From NCBI RefSeq assembly GCF_900100275.1, contig NZ_FNET01000017.1:1-64000 (forward strand): DNA of 64,000 nt, read 5' to 3'. This DNA comes from Lentzea albidocapillata subsp. violacea. GTDB taxonomy: Bacteria; Actinomycetota; Actinomycetes; Mycobacteriales; Pseudonocardiaceae. Shown piece after piece: positions 22,999 through 30,921 of this stretch; positions within the stretch are counted from its first letter, which is position 1, and each line of letters starts with the position of its first letter. The translations under genes were made by a program, and so were the position numbers. The notes beneath the pieces are model-generated. The model saw only the letters and a list, made by a program, of their open reading frames with translations. It was not told the DNA's origin and ran no database searches.

Positions 22999-23376
22999 CG
23001 CGCTCCAGCCGGGAGGAGCGATCCGCTCGGTCGCCTCGGGGTCGATGGCGTGCCGGGCCACGTGCCGCCCTGGCTTCGGCTTCCGGCCCATCAGCATGAG
23101 GGCGACGGCCACGATCAGGCCGATGGTGGCGAGACCGGCGGCGACGGCGCGGGCCGCCGGGTGTTCGAGGATCAGGGTGCTGATGGTCAGGGCGAGCACG
23201 AGCGCGGCGATCGGGCCGATGACGGCGAGGTCGGAGCGGTCCTCGGGTTCCGGGGCGGGCTCGGCCTGCACCGGCACCTGCGCGACGGGCGCGTACACCT
23301 CGATCGTCTCGAAGTTCCCGCGCGGCTGTTCGTAGGGCGGGGGCCGTAAGCCGGGAGGGACCGTCACCTCAGCCAT
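22981..23376 (-). CDS. Small two-helix membrane protein of unknown function
   Basis: This protein of about 131 residues has a Pro-rich cytoplasmic N-terminus ('PPGLRPPPYEQPRGN'), two membrane helices (about 52-72 'LAVIGPIAALVLALTISTLI' and 80-98 'AVAAGLATIGLIVAVALMLM'), then a basic tail with 'IDPEATERIAPPGWSATDRR'. I recognise no family. The ATG at 23376 is preferred over the far upstream start (23466), which would overlap the divergent amidotransferase. Confidence 0.6.
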   Translation of the reverse strand: MAEVTVPPGLRPPPYEQPRGNFETIEVYAPVAQVPVQAEPAPEPEDRSDLAVIGPIAALVLALTISTLILEHPAARAVAAGLATIGLIVAVALMLMGRKPKPGRHVARHAIDPEATERIAPPGWSATDRRR

Positions 23377-23464
23377 GCTGCCCGAGGAGGGCGCGTCGCC
23401 GCAAACCTCCCGTTCCGGTCTGCTACGTGTTCCCATGTAGTGCTGGGCGTTCAGGAGGTTCGAC

Positions 23465-24289
23465 ATGTGCAGGTGGCTCGCGTATTCCGGTTCGCCGGTC
23501 CTGCTGGAGGAGTTGCTCTACGCGCCCGAGAACTCGCTCGTCATGCAGTCGAAGCACGCCCGGCTGGGCGCGACGGCCGTGAACGGTGACGGGTTCGGCA
23601 TCGGCTGGTACGGCAGCATGAGCGCGCCCGGCCTCTTCCTGAGCACCGAACCGGCGTGGAACGACCGCAACCTGCGGGAACTGTCCGCGCAGATCACCGC
23701 CGACCGGGTGTTCGCGCACGTGCGGGCCTCCACGGGCGGGGCGGTGCAGCGGTCGAACTGCCACCCGTTCCGGCACGGGAGCTGGTTGTGGATGCACAAC
23801 GGGCTCATCGCGAAGTTCCCGCTGGTGCGGCGCGAGCTGATGCTGGCGATCGACCCCGTGCTGTTTCCGCTGATCGAGGGGTCGACGGACTCGGAGATCA
23901 TGTTCTACCTGGCCGTCAGCTTCGGGCTGGAGCAGGACCCGCCGGCCGGGGTGGCGCGCATGGTCGAGTTCGTCGAGGACGTCGGCCGGCGAGCGGGGGT
24001 GGAGTATCCGGTCCAGATGACGGTCGCGGTCACGGACGGCTCGACCACCTGGGCGTTCCGGTACTCGAGCCGGGGCAAGTCGCGGTCGTTGTTCCACAGC
24101 ACCGACGTGTCGACGCTGCGCCGCCAGTACCCGGACAACCCGGCGCTGCACGACCTCACCGACGACTCGCGGCTGATCGTGTCCGAGCCGCTGGCCGATC
24201 TGGTCGGGGCGTGGCAGGAGGTGCCGGAGTCGACGTGCGTGGTGGTCAGGACCGGCGTCGAGGAGGAACTGCTGTCCTTCAAGCCATGA
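23465..24289 (+). CDS. Class II glutamine amidotransferase (GATase_4, EgtC/YafJ-like)
   Basis: This 274-residue N-terminal-nucleophile amidotransferase has the catalytic Cys as residue 2 ('MCRWLAYSG'), exposed after removal of Met1. Supporting motifs are 'NGDGFGIGWYG' (about 40-50), 'RVFAHVRASTGGAVQRSNCHPF' split around residue 85-95, and 'WLWMHNGLIAKF'. It should hydrolyse a gamma-glutamyl amide bond and may pass ammonia to a partner. No egtA/B/D genes are adjacent, so it is not clearly the ergothioneine enzyme; it fits the general YafJ/GATase_4 group. Confidence 0.88.
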   Translation: MCRWLAYSGSPVLLEELLYAPENSLVMQSKHARLGATAVNGDGFGIGWYGSMSAPGLFLSTEPAWNDRNLRELSAQITADRVFAHVRASTGGAVQRSNCHPFRHGSWLWMHNGLIAKFPLVRRELMLAIDPVLFPLIEGSTDSEIMFYLAVSFGLEQDPPAGVARMVEFVEDVGRRAGVEYPVQMTVAVTDGSTTWAFRYSSRGKSRSLFHSTDVSTLRRQYPDNPALHDLTDDSRLIVSEPLADLVGAWQEVPESTCVVVRTGVEEELLSFKP

Positions 24290-24367
24290 ATCGTCAGGGA
24301 ACCGTCAGGCGCATCGCCGCTACCGTCTGAGGCGGCCGCCGCCCACGACTCCTCGGAGAGGTTCCCC

Positions 24368-24946
24368 ATGCTCACCACGGCAGCGGCAGCACTCGTCGCC
24401 CTGTCCGCTCTGGCACCGGCCGGGCAGCCGGCGCCGTTCCTCGAAGTCGTCACCGTCAACGGTTCGGGCTGCCCGGCCGGCGACGCCGACGTCGAGACGG
24501 ACGACAGGACTTTCACGATCGGCTACCACACGTTCCTGGCGCGGGCGGGCAGTGGCTCGTCCCCGCTCGACCAGCGCAAGAACTGCCAGGTCAACCTGCG
24601 GGTGAACGCGCCGCAGGGCTACACCTACGGCCTGGCGCGGACCACCTACGAGGGCTACGCGCACCTGCAGGACGGCGCGACCGGGCTGAGCCGGGTCAGC
24701 ACCTACCTGCAGGGCACCTCGCCCACCGCGACGGTGACCCAGCGGTTCACCGGACCGTTCAGTGACAGCTGGCAGACCCGCTACCGCCCGGACGCGACCG
24801 AGATCCAGTGGGTGCCGTGCGGCGAGCAGCGCAACATCAACATCAACGCCGAGGTCCGCGTCACGCTCGGTGCCGCGGACCCCGACCGGCTCAGCTTCGT
24901 GATCGTCGAGTCGAGCCGGGGCTTCGTACGGACCAGGCGCTGCTGA
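24368..24946 (+). CDS. Secreted DUF4360 protein
   Basis: This 192-residue protein has a Sec signal (MLTTAAAALVALSALAPAGQPA) and a DUF4360 domain: 'FLEVVTVNGSGCPAGDADV' near the mature N-terminus, 'KNCQVNLRVNAPQGYTYGL' and four paired cysteines, the last as the C-terminal residue. DUF4360 proteins are small secreted beta-rich proteins of fungi and actinomycetes without known function. It has its own spacer upstream and appears monocistronic. Confidence 0.8.
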   Translation: MLTTAAAALVALSALAPAGQPAPFLEVVTVNGSGCPAGDADVETDDRTFTIGYHTFLARAGSGSSPLDQRKNCQVNLRVNAPQGYTYGLARTTYEGYAHLQDGATGLSRVSTYLQGTSPTATVTQRFTGPFSDSWQTRYRPDATEIQWVPCGEQRNININAEVRVTLGAADPDRLSFVIVESSRGFVRTRRC

Positions 24947-24961
24947 GTCCGGACCTGGCGG

Positions 24962-25200
24962 TCAGCACGACGAGCGCGCCGATCGCGACCCCAGCACCCG
25001 CGCGCGAAACACCAGTGCCAGGAACGCCGGCACGCACCAGACCCGGTGGTGCGACCAGGAGACCGGCGAGCCGAACAGTCCCGCCGTCGCGATCACGGTC
25101 AGCGCCACGACCTCGTCGCCCGCCTTGTGCGCCGCTCAAGGCGGGCGCGGTCATCGGAACCAGCGCGATCGAGATACGGGTCGTGTCCGGCATGGGCGAG
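24962..25200 (-). pseudogene. Remnant of a GT87-type membrane glycosyltransferase
   Basis: Read on the minus strand, 25117-24962 gives an open stretch beginning DEVVALTVIATAGLFGSPVS and continuing WSHHRVWCVPAFLALVFRARV before a stop. The 'SPVSWSHHxVW' block is the signature of the C-terminal part of GT87 (DUF2029, PimE-like) mannosyltransferases. There is no upstream coding part: the region from 25120 to 25293 changes frame and carries no membrane segments, so the gene is a truncated relic. The whole 347-base gap between the DUF4360 gene and the cupin gene holds nothing else I can recognise. Confidence 0.6.
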
Positions 25201-25293
25201 CCGTACTGACGATCAGGTCGCGAACTCCTCGGACAATGACCTTCCGCTCGACGGGCGATGTCACAAACCGGCGCGCTGCGTGGTCTTTCTGAC

Positions 25294-25707
25294 ATGAGCG
25301 AACTTCCGCACCACCCAGCGGCCTCGGACGGCCCGCCGGCGAGGGTCGAGATCCTCGCCGAGACAGCGGCTACCGCGCCCGTGCCCGAGGGCCTGGTGGG
25401 CCGCACGATCCTGGTGTCCTTCCCGCCGGGCAGCCCTGGCGCGCCACCGCACCGCCATCCCGGCCCGATCTACGGCTACGTCGTGAAGGGCGCCATCGCG
25501 TTCCAGCTGGAGGGCGAGCCGGAACGGGTGATCAAGGCCGGTGAGGCGTTCTTCGAGCCCGGCGGTGACGTGATCCACCTCAAGGGCGCGAACCTCCTTG
25601 CCGACGAGGAGTCCGCGCTGGTCGCGACCATGATCTGTGAGCCGGGCGCACCGGTGCTCACGTTCGTGAGCGCCGAGGAACTGAAGGCACGGGGGCACCT
25701 GGAATGA
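25294..25707 (+). CDS. Single-domain cupin protein
   Basis: This 137-residue protein is a cupin_2 barrel: 'VSFPPGSPGAPPHRHPGPIYGYVVKG' split over residues 46-75 gives the first metal-binding motif (H-x-H), 'GEAFFEPGGDVIHLKGANL' the second. Metal-binding residues are present, so an enzymatic role is possible, but the family is too varied to name a reaction. The ATG at 25294 has no clear ribosome site. The gene stop overlaps the start of the short frame that follows. Confidence 0.75.
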   Translation: MSELPHHPAASDGPPARVEILAETAATAPVPEGLVGRTILVSFPPGSPGAPPHRHPGPIYGYVVKGAIAFQLEGEPERVIKAGEAFFEPGGDVIHLKGANLLADEESALVATMICEPGAPVLTFVSAEELKARGHLE

Positions 25708-25811
25708 GCCGCGAACACGGCGACCTGCCGGTGATGCCGGAGCGCCGCGATCGGGTGGAGGCGTTGAAGGACAGCGCCTTCCTGTTCACCACGGCGTTGC
25801 GGCTGCCGTGA
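25704..25811 (+). pseudogene. 35-residue frame, probable C-terminal fragment of a second cupin
   Basis: The ATG at 25704 overlaps the cupin stop (ATGA) and the frame runs 35 residues to 25811. Its sequence 'DLPVMPERRDRVEALKDSAF' followed by 'LFTTALRLP' resembles the C-terminal strands of cupins that end 'PAGTRHRVEALEDSVFLLTxALP'. It lacks the rest of the domain. It may be a truncated tandem copy that is still translated by coupling. Confidence 0.4.
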
Positions 25812-25818
25812 CGAGTGC

Positions 25819-25846
25819 GTGGGGCGGGGATGGCTCCCCGCCCCAC
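25819..25846. terminator. Perfect 12 bp hairpin between convergent genes
   Basis: GTGGGGCGGGGA (25819-25830) pairs exactly with TCCCCGCCCCAC (25835-25846) with a TGGC loop. It lies between the cupin region and the convergent flavoprotein gene and should terminate both. Confidence 0.75.
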
Positions 25847-25851
25847 GGTGG

Positions 25852-27576
25852 TCACTCGACCAGCTTGCCGGCCGTGTCGACCTCCCGCATCAGCGACGCG
25901 ATCTCGTCCGGCACCGGAGGGATCTCCTCCCGGACGACCCGGCCGGGGCCCGCCCAGACGAGGTTCACCTGGTGCGCGGGATCGAGGTCCGGGTGGTCGG
26001 ACCGGTTGTGGCAGCCGCGGGTCTCGCGGCGTTCGAGCGCGCACTCCAGGGTCGCGCGGGCGGAGAGCGCCGAGGCCGACAGATCGAAGGCGTGGGCGAG
26101 GTCCTGGAACCCGGCGAGGTCGGGGTGCACGCCGACGTCGCGGATGCGGTCCTCCAGCTCGTCCAGCTCGGCGAGTCCCTTGCGCAGACCGGCTTCGTCG
26201 CGGACGACGCCGGCGTGCTCGGTCATGGTGTTGCGCAGCGCGCGTTGCAGGGCGCGGACGTTCTCCGGGCCGTCCGCGGCGAGCAGGTCGTCCACTTCGG
26301 ACCGTGCTTCGCCGAGTGCGGCGTGCGAACGTCGTTGTGCGTCCAGGGAAGCCGAGTACTCGGCCGCCGCCTCGCCGACGATCCGGCCGTAGACCAGCAG
26401 TTCGATGAGCGAGTTGCCGCCGAGCCGGTTCGCGCCGTGCAGGCCGCTGGACGCCTCGCCGATCGCGTACAGGCCTTCCACGCCCGTCGAGTGGTCCGCG
26501 GGCGACACCCACACGCCGCCCATCGAGTAGTGCGCGGTCGGGGCGATCTCGACGGCCTCGCGGGTGATGTCCTTCATCTGCAGTTCCAGCAGCGTCTGGT
26601 AGACCCTGGGCAGCCGTTGCATGATCTGCTCGCGAGGCAGGTGCGACACGTCGAGCCACACGCCGCCGTTCGGGGTGCCGCGGCCCTCCTTGATCTCCGT
26701 GTACGCGGCCAGCGCCACTCTGTCGCGTGTGGACAGTTCCATCCGTTGCGGGTCGTAGCGGGCCATGAACCGCTCACCGGACGCGTTGGTCAGGACGCCG
26801 CCCTCACCGCGCGCGGCCTCCGAGACCAGGGTGCCCGCCGCGTTCTCCGGTTCGAGCAGGCCGGACGGGTGGAACTGCACGAGCTCGGGGTCGCGGATCC
26901 GGCCGCCCGCGAGCACGGCCAGGCGGAACGAGTCGCCGGTGTTCTCGTCGCGGCGGCTCGACGTGCGGCGCCAGATCCGGGTGTGCCCGCCGGCCGCGAG
27001 GATCACGACGTCCGCGTGGAAGACGTACCTCGTGCCGGTGTTCAGGTCGAACCCGTACGCGCCGAACACCACGTTGTCCTGCACCAGGATCCGCGTGATG
27101 TAGCAGGTGTCGTGGATCGGGATGTCGAGCTGCGTGGCCCGGTTCACGAGTGTGCGCTGGATCTCCAGGCCGGTGTAGTCGCCGGCGAACGACGTGCGGC
27201 GGAACGTGTGCGCGCCGAAGAACCGCTGCGAGATGCGCCCGTCGGCCTCCCGCGCGAACGGCATGCCATAGCGTTCGAGGTCCTGGATGCCGCGCGGTGC
27301 CTGCTCGGCCACGACCCGCACGATCTCCGGGTTGGCGAGCAGGTAGCTCTCCTTGATGGTGTCCGCCGCGTGCTGCTGCCACGTGTCGGACGGGTCCATC
27401 GTCGCCAGCGCCGCGTTGATGCCGCCGGCGGCGAGTGCGGTGTGCGCGTCGGCCTTGGGGCGCTTGCCCACGACCAGGACGTCGACGCCTCTCTCCGCGA
27501 GTTCGATGGCGGCGCGCAGTCCCGCGCCACCGCTGCCGATCACCAAAACCGAAGTGGCTAGCTGATGTTCAGTCAT
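25852..27576 (-). CDS. FrdA/SdhA-type FAD-dependent oxidoreductase
   Basis: This 574-residue flavoprotein has an N-terminal FAD motif ('VLVIGSGGAGLRAAIELAERG', residues about 11-31), 'DAHTALAAGGINAAL' with a His at the position that binds FAD covalently in fumarate reductases and succinate dehydrogenases, 'QFHPSG', 'EAARGEGGVL', 'GRGTPNGGVWLDV', 'HYSMGGVWV', 'GLYAIGEASSGLHGANRLGGN' and 'RRETRGCHNRSDHPD'. NadB enzymes usually lack this His, so a fumarate/succinate-type reaction is more likely than aspartate oxidation. No iron-sulfur (FrdB) or membrane subunit gene is next to it. ATG 27576 follows GGAGG by five bases. Confidence 0.85.
   Translation of the reverse strand: MTEHQLATSVLVIGSGGAGLRAAIELAERGVDVLVVGKRPKADAHTALAAGGINAALATMDPSDTWQQHAADTIKESYLLANPEIVRVVAEQAPRGIQDLERYGMPFAREADGRISQRFFGAHTFRRTSFAGDYTGLEIQRTLVNRATQLDIPIHDTCYITRILVQDNVVFGAYGFDLNTGTRYVFHADVVILAAGGHTRIWRRTSSRRDENTGDSFRLAVLAGGRIRDPELVQFHPSGLLEPENAAGTLVSEAARGEGGVLTNASGERFMARYDPQRMELSTRDRVALAAYTEIKEGRGTPNGGVWLDVSHLPREQIMQRLPRVYQTLLELQMKDITREAVEIAPTAHYSMGGVWVSPADHSTGVEGLYAIGEASSGLHGANRLGGNSLIELLVYGRIVGEAAAEYSASLDAQRRSHAALGEARSEVDDLLAADGPENVRALQRALRNTMTEHAGVVRDEAGLRKGLAELDELEDRIRDVGVHPDLAGFQDLAHAFDLSASALSARATLECALERRETRGCHNRSDHPDLDPAHQVNLVWAGPGRVVREEIPPVPDEIASLMREVDTAGKLVE
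26290..26302. repeat. Iterated near-palindrome, copy 5 (GTCCACTTCGGAC)
   Basis: Exact copy of the second variant of the motif, inside the flavoprotein gene. Its reverse complement, GTCCGAAGTGGAC, occurs at 29445 and 56485. Confidence 0.5.
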
Positions 27577-27687
27577 CACGGCCTCCGTTGCCCGTCTCTT
27601 CCATTAAGTAGGACCGGGCAGCGCATCGGCTTGTGACTGTTAGCTGCGCGACAGTGCGTTCGTGGCCACATCAGTAGGATCGGTGGT

Positions 27688-28296
27688 GTGTTCGTGAAGC
27701 TGTGCGGTCTGCGCACCGAGTCCGATGTCACCGTCGCGGTCGAGACGGGGGCCGACGCTGTCGGGTTCGTGCTCACGACCAGCCCGCGCCAGATCGACGT
27801 CGAGCTGGCCGCGCGGCTCGTCGCCGAGGTGCCGGCGGACGTCCTCACCGTCGCCGTGGTGCGCGGCATCTCCGCCACCGAGGCCGGTGAGATGGCGCTG
27901 AAGACGGGCGTGCGCGCGTTGCAGCTGCACGGCGACTATCCGCGCGAATCGTTCGACGAACTGGCCGAGTTGCCGTTCGGACTGGTGAGGGCCACGGCGC
28001 TCGGGCCGGAGACCGACGTGCGCACCGGAGCGTTCGGCGAGGAGCTGCTGCTGATCGACTCCCCCGTCGCGGGGTCCGGCGAGCAGTGGGACATCACGCG
28101 GCTCGCCGAGAACCCGCCCACCGGCACGTGGGTGCTGGCGGGCGGGTTGTCGCCGGAGACGGTCGCCGGGGCGATCAGCGTCGCGCGGCCGTGGGGCGTG
28201 GACGTGTCCAGCGGCATCGAGTCGAGCCGTGGCGTGAAGGATCACGGCCGGATGCGCGAGTTCGTGCTGGCCGCACGCGGTCAGGCCGCGCGGTAG
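27688..28296 (+). CDS. trpF: Phosphoribosylanthranilate isomerase
   Basis: This 202-residue TIM barrel carries out the Amadori rearrangement in tryptophan synthesis. It starts 'MFVKLCGLRTESDV' with the catalytic Cys in the K-x-C-G motif (Cys6), has 'GADAVGFVLTTSPRQID' and 'RALQLHGDY', and ends with the phosphate-binding 'WVLAGGLSPETV' and 'PWGVDVSSGIESSRGVKDHG' including the catalytic Asp. It stands alone, not in a trp operon, and starts at a GTG. Many actinomycetes instead use bifunctional PriA for this step, so a dedicated TrpF here is notable. Its 3' end overlaps the convergent DUF4406 gene by 16 bases. Confidence 0.88.
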   Translation: MFVKLCGLRTESDVTVAVETGADAVGFVLTTSPRQIDVELAARLVAEVPADVLTVAVVRGISATEAGEMALKTGVRALQLHGDYPRESFDELAELPFGLVRATALGPETDVRTGAFGEELLLIDSPVAGSGEQWDITRLAENPPTGTWVLAGGLSPETVAGAISVARPWGVDVSSGIESSRGVKDHGRMREFVLAARGQAAR

Positions 28297-28643
28297 CCGG
28301 GGATGTCCTCGATCCGGTGGTAGACCGGCAGTCCGCGCTCTCGCGCGATCCGCACGTCCTCGTCCGCACCGGTCGACTCGCCGGGCAGCCGCAGCACCGC
28401 CTCGCAGTGCCGTAGCAGGCGTTCCGCGGTCGGGTACATGATCTCCGACGCGATCGGGTCGGTCGGCGCGCTGCCGCCGGCGCCGCGCAGCACGGGCAAC
28501 GCCACCCACTCGCCGATCATCGGCACGTGCCCGCTGCGGAACAGCGGCCACGCCGCCTCCTCCAGCCGTTCGAGGTTGCGCGCCATCAACTCGGGGTCGT
28601 CCCCGGTACCGGACCGGTAGGGCCCGGCGATCAGAATCAGCAT
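28281..28643 (-). CDS. DUF4406-like (nucleoside 2-deoxyribosyltransferase-fold) protein
   Basis: This 120-residue protein begins 'MLILIAGPYRSGTGDDPELM' and contains 'MYPTAERLLRHCEAVLRLPG', 'STGADEDVRIARERGLPVY', the features of DUF4406 and related nucleoside 2-deoxyribosyltransferase-fold proteins (initial 'AGPYR', the 'GAD' acidic motif). It should bind a nucleotide or nucleoside. The reaction is unknown. ATG 28643 is preferred; ATG 28655 is also in frame. It is transcribed divergently from the DeoR gene with about 50 bases between starts. Confidence 0.72.
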   Translation of the reverse strand: MLILIAGPYRSGTGDDPELMARNLERLEEAAWPLFRSGHVPMIGEWVALPVLRGAGGSAPTDPIASEIMYPTAERLLRHCEAVLRLPGESTGADEDVRIARERGLPVYHRIEDIPGYRAA

Positions 28644-28692
28644 GCGACCGACCATAATGTGCAAGACTCGGCAAAAACAAGGAGAAACGTGC

Positions 28693-29433
28693 ATGCTCGC
28701 CGCCCAGCGCCGTGACCTGCTGCTCGAACGACTGCGCACCGACGGCCGGGTCGTCGCCAAGGACCTCGCCGCCGAAGTCGGCATCTCCGAGGACACCATC
28801 CGCCGCGACCTGCGCGATCTCGCGGCGGCGGGGCTCTGCCAACGCGTGTACGGCGGCGCACTGCCCGTATCCCCCGCTATCGCCGACTACGCCACGCGTC
28901 AGGGCGTGCAGGTCGATGGCAAGCAACGGGTCGCACGGGCGGCGGCAGCGTTGATCGAACCGGGCAGCACCGTGATCCTCGACGGCGGCACGACCACCCT
29001 TGCCGTCGTGCGCGCGCTACCGCTCGATCTGCACGCCACGGTCGTCACGCACAGTCCGACGATCGCGAGCGCGTTGGAGGAGCACCGGGACGTGGAGGTC
29101 TACGTCATCGGCGGGCGGCTCTTCAAGCACTCGATGGTCGCGTGCGGTGCCGCTGCCGTGGAAGCCGCACGGGGCGTGCACGCGGACCTCTTCTTCCTCG
29201 GCGTCACGGGCGTGCATCCCGAAGCGGGCCTCACGACCGGTGACGCGGACGAGGCCGCGATGAAACGCGCGCTCGCCCACCAGGCAGCGGACACCTACGT
29301 GCTGGCGAGCTCGGAGAAGATCGGCACGGCGTCAAGGTTCTCCGTGCTGCCGTTCACCGAAGTCGCCGGCGTGATCACGGACGCGGACAACGAGATCGTG
29401 CGCGCGCTGGAGGTGCCCGTCGTCCAGGCCTGA
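28693..29433 (+). CDS. DeoR/GlpR-family transcriptional regulator
   Basis: This 246-residue repressor has the DeoR HTH at residues 5-58 ('RRDLLLERLRTDGRVVAKDL', 'VGISEDTIRRDLRDLAAAGL', 'QRVYGGAL') and a DeoR sugar-phosphate sensor domain with 'ILDGGTTTLAVVRAL', 'VVTHSPTIASALEEH', 'VYVIGGRL', 'FFLGVTGVHPEAGLTTGD' and 'LASSEKIGTASRFSV'. It should respond to a phosphorylated sugar. ATG 28693 has AAGGAG eight bases upstream; the frame open from 28642 is not needed. Neither neighbour is an obvious sugar gene, so the target is unknown. Confidence 0.88.
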   Translation: MLAAQRRDLLLERLRTDGRVVAKDLAAEVGISEDTIRRDLRDLAAAGLCQRVYGGALPVSPAIADYATRQGVQVDGKQRVARAAAALIEPGSTVILDGGTTTLAVVRALPLDLHATVVTHSPTIASALEEHRDVEVYVIGGRLFKHSMVACGAAAVEAARGVHADLFFLGVTGVHPEAGLTTGDADEAAMKRALAHQAADTYVLASSEKIGTASRFSVLPFTEVAGVITDADNEIVRALEVPVVQA

Positions 29434-29444
29434 TGTCAAGGATC

Positions 29445-29457
29445 GTCCGAAGTGGAC
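29445..29457. repeat. Iterated near-palindrome, copy 6 (GTCCGAAGTGGAC)
   Basis: Exact copy spanning the GTG start codon of the first P450 gene (29452). Confidence 0.5.
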
Positions 29458-30840
29458 CGAATGGGCGAGACCTTGACTCGCGGCGGCGTACTGGGCACGC
29501 TGCGAACCGTGACGAGCCTGGCTGAGGAGCACGTCAAACCGGCGGTGCGCTGGAGCATCGGCCACGCGCTGCCACGTGCCGTCCTGCGCCTGGCCGCCCG
29601 CCGCGGCGACCTGCAGGGCCGCATCACCGTCGAGGCTTCCACCGGCGCCGACCTGACGGGCCTGTTCGACGAGATCCGCGCCCGAGGCCCGCTCGCCGCC
29701 ACGAAGATCGGCCACACCACCACGCGGCACGAGGTCGTCAGGGCGGTGCTGTCCGACGACGCGTTCGTGACGGCCCGTCCCCGTTTCGGCGCCGGCATCC
29801 TCGGCAAGCTCGCCGCGTGGTCCGCCACCGACGTCATGCATCCGGTCCAGCCGCCGTCGCTGCTGGCCGTCGAACCTCCGGCGCACACCCGCTACCGCAA
29901 GCTCGTCACCCGCGTCTTCACCGCCCGCGCCGTCGAACAGCTGCGCGTCCGCACCCAGCAGATCGCCGACGACCTGCTCGACGGCCTCGACCCCGCCAGC
30001 CCGGTCGACCTGATCGAGACCTACTGCGGCCTGCTGCCGGTCACCGTGATCAGCGAGATCCTCGGCGTGCCACCACAGGAACGCGCCACTGTCCTCGCCC
30101 TCGGCGCCGCCGCCGCGCCCAGCCTCGACCTCGGCCTGTCGTGGCGCGTGTTCCGCGACGTCGAGACGACGCTCAGCTCGTTCGACACCTGGCTCTCCCG
30201 GCACCTCGACGCCCTGCGCGCCAACCCCGGCGACAACCTGCTGAGCCGCCTGATCACCGCCCGCGAGGACGGCGCAGGCCTGTCCGAACGCGAGCTGAAG
30301 GCCACCGCGGGCCTGGTGCTCGCCGCCGGTTTCGAGACCACCGTCAACCTCCTGGGCAACGGCATCTCGTTGCTCACCAGGCATCCCGCGCAACTGGACC
30401 TGCTCCGCGCCCGCCCGGAACTGTGGGGCAACGCCGTCGACGAGGTGCTGCGCCACGACCCGCCGGTCCTGCTGACCGGACGCATGTGCGCCCGCGACAC
30501 GACGGTCGCCGGCATCCCCGTGCGCCGCGGTCAGCTCGTCACCACGGTGCTCGCCGGTGCGAACCGCGACCCGTCCGTGTTCGAGGACCCGTCGGTCTTC
30601 GACGTCAGCCGCGCCAACGCACGCGACCACGTGTCGTTCGGCGCCGGCCGCCACTACTGCCTCGGCGCCCAGCTCGCCCGCATGGAGGGTGAGATCGGCC
30701 TGCGCACGATCTTCGACCGCTTCCCGGACCTGGCACCCCTTCCGGGCGCACGCCGCCGTCCGACCCGCATCCTGCGCGGCTTCGAACGCCTGCCTGCCAG
30801 CCTCACTCAGCCGGACGCATCCTCGACAAGACGAGCCTGA
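29452..30840 (+). CDS. Cytochrome P450
   Basis: This 462-residue soluble monooxygenase has an I-helix 'LVLAAGFETTVNLLGNG' (about 285-301, with A-G-x-x-T-T), the K-helix 'DEVLRHDPPV' (ExxR) and the haem loop 'HVSFGAGRHYCLGAQLARME' with the axial Cys. The N-terminus is about 40 residues longer than in most bacterial P450s. The start is a GTG at 29452 with AAGGAT upstream; an ATG at 29461 is also in frame. No ferredoxin gene is adjacent. It may be cotranscribed with the DeoR gene, 18 bases upstream. The substrate cannot be read. Confidence 0.9.
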   Translation: MDRMGETLTRGGVLGTLRTVTSLAEEHVKPAVRWSIGHALPRAVLRLAARRGDLQGRITVEASTGADLTGLFDEIRARGPLAATKIGHTTTRHEVVRAVLSDDAFVTARPRFGAGILGKLAAWSATDVMHPVQPPSLLAVEPPAHTRYRKLVTRVFTARAVEQLRVRTQQIADDLLDGLDPASPVDLIETYCGLLPVTVISEILGVPPQERATVLALGAAAAPSLDLGLSWRVFRDVETTLSSFDTWLSRHLDALRANPGDNLLSRLITAREDGAGLSERELKATAGLVLAAGFETTVNLLGNGISLLTRHPAQLDLLRARPELWGNAVDEVLRHDPPVLLTGRMCARDTTVAGIPVRRGQLVTTVLAGANRDPSVFEDPSVFDVSRANARDHVSFGAGRHYCLGAQLARMEGEIGLRTIFDRFPDLAPLPGARRRPTRILRGFERLPASLTQPDASSTRRA

Positions 30841-30859
30841 TCTGCGCTTTGCAGCGACC

Positions 30860-30885
30860 GGCCAGGAATGACCGGTCCCCTGGCC
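30860..30885. terminator. Hairpin after the first P450 gene
   Basis: GGCCAGG (30860-30866) pairs with CCTGGCC (30879-30885), with partial extension outward. It begins 20 bases after the P450 stop and precedes the esterase gene. Confidence 0.4.
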
Positions 30886-30921
30886 TGGTCCTCCGGCCCG
30901 GCCGACCAGGATGATCAAGGC

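Noticed and set aside
27600-27687. A possible riboswitch or trp leader upstream of trpF
   Set aside because: The 88-base region has no Trp-rich leader frame and no stable alternative hairpins that I can find.
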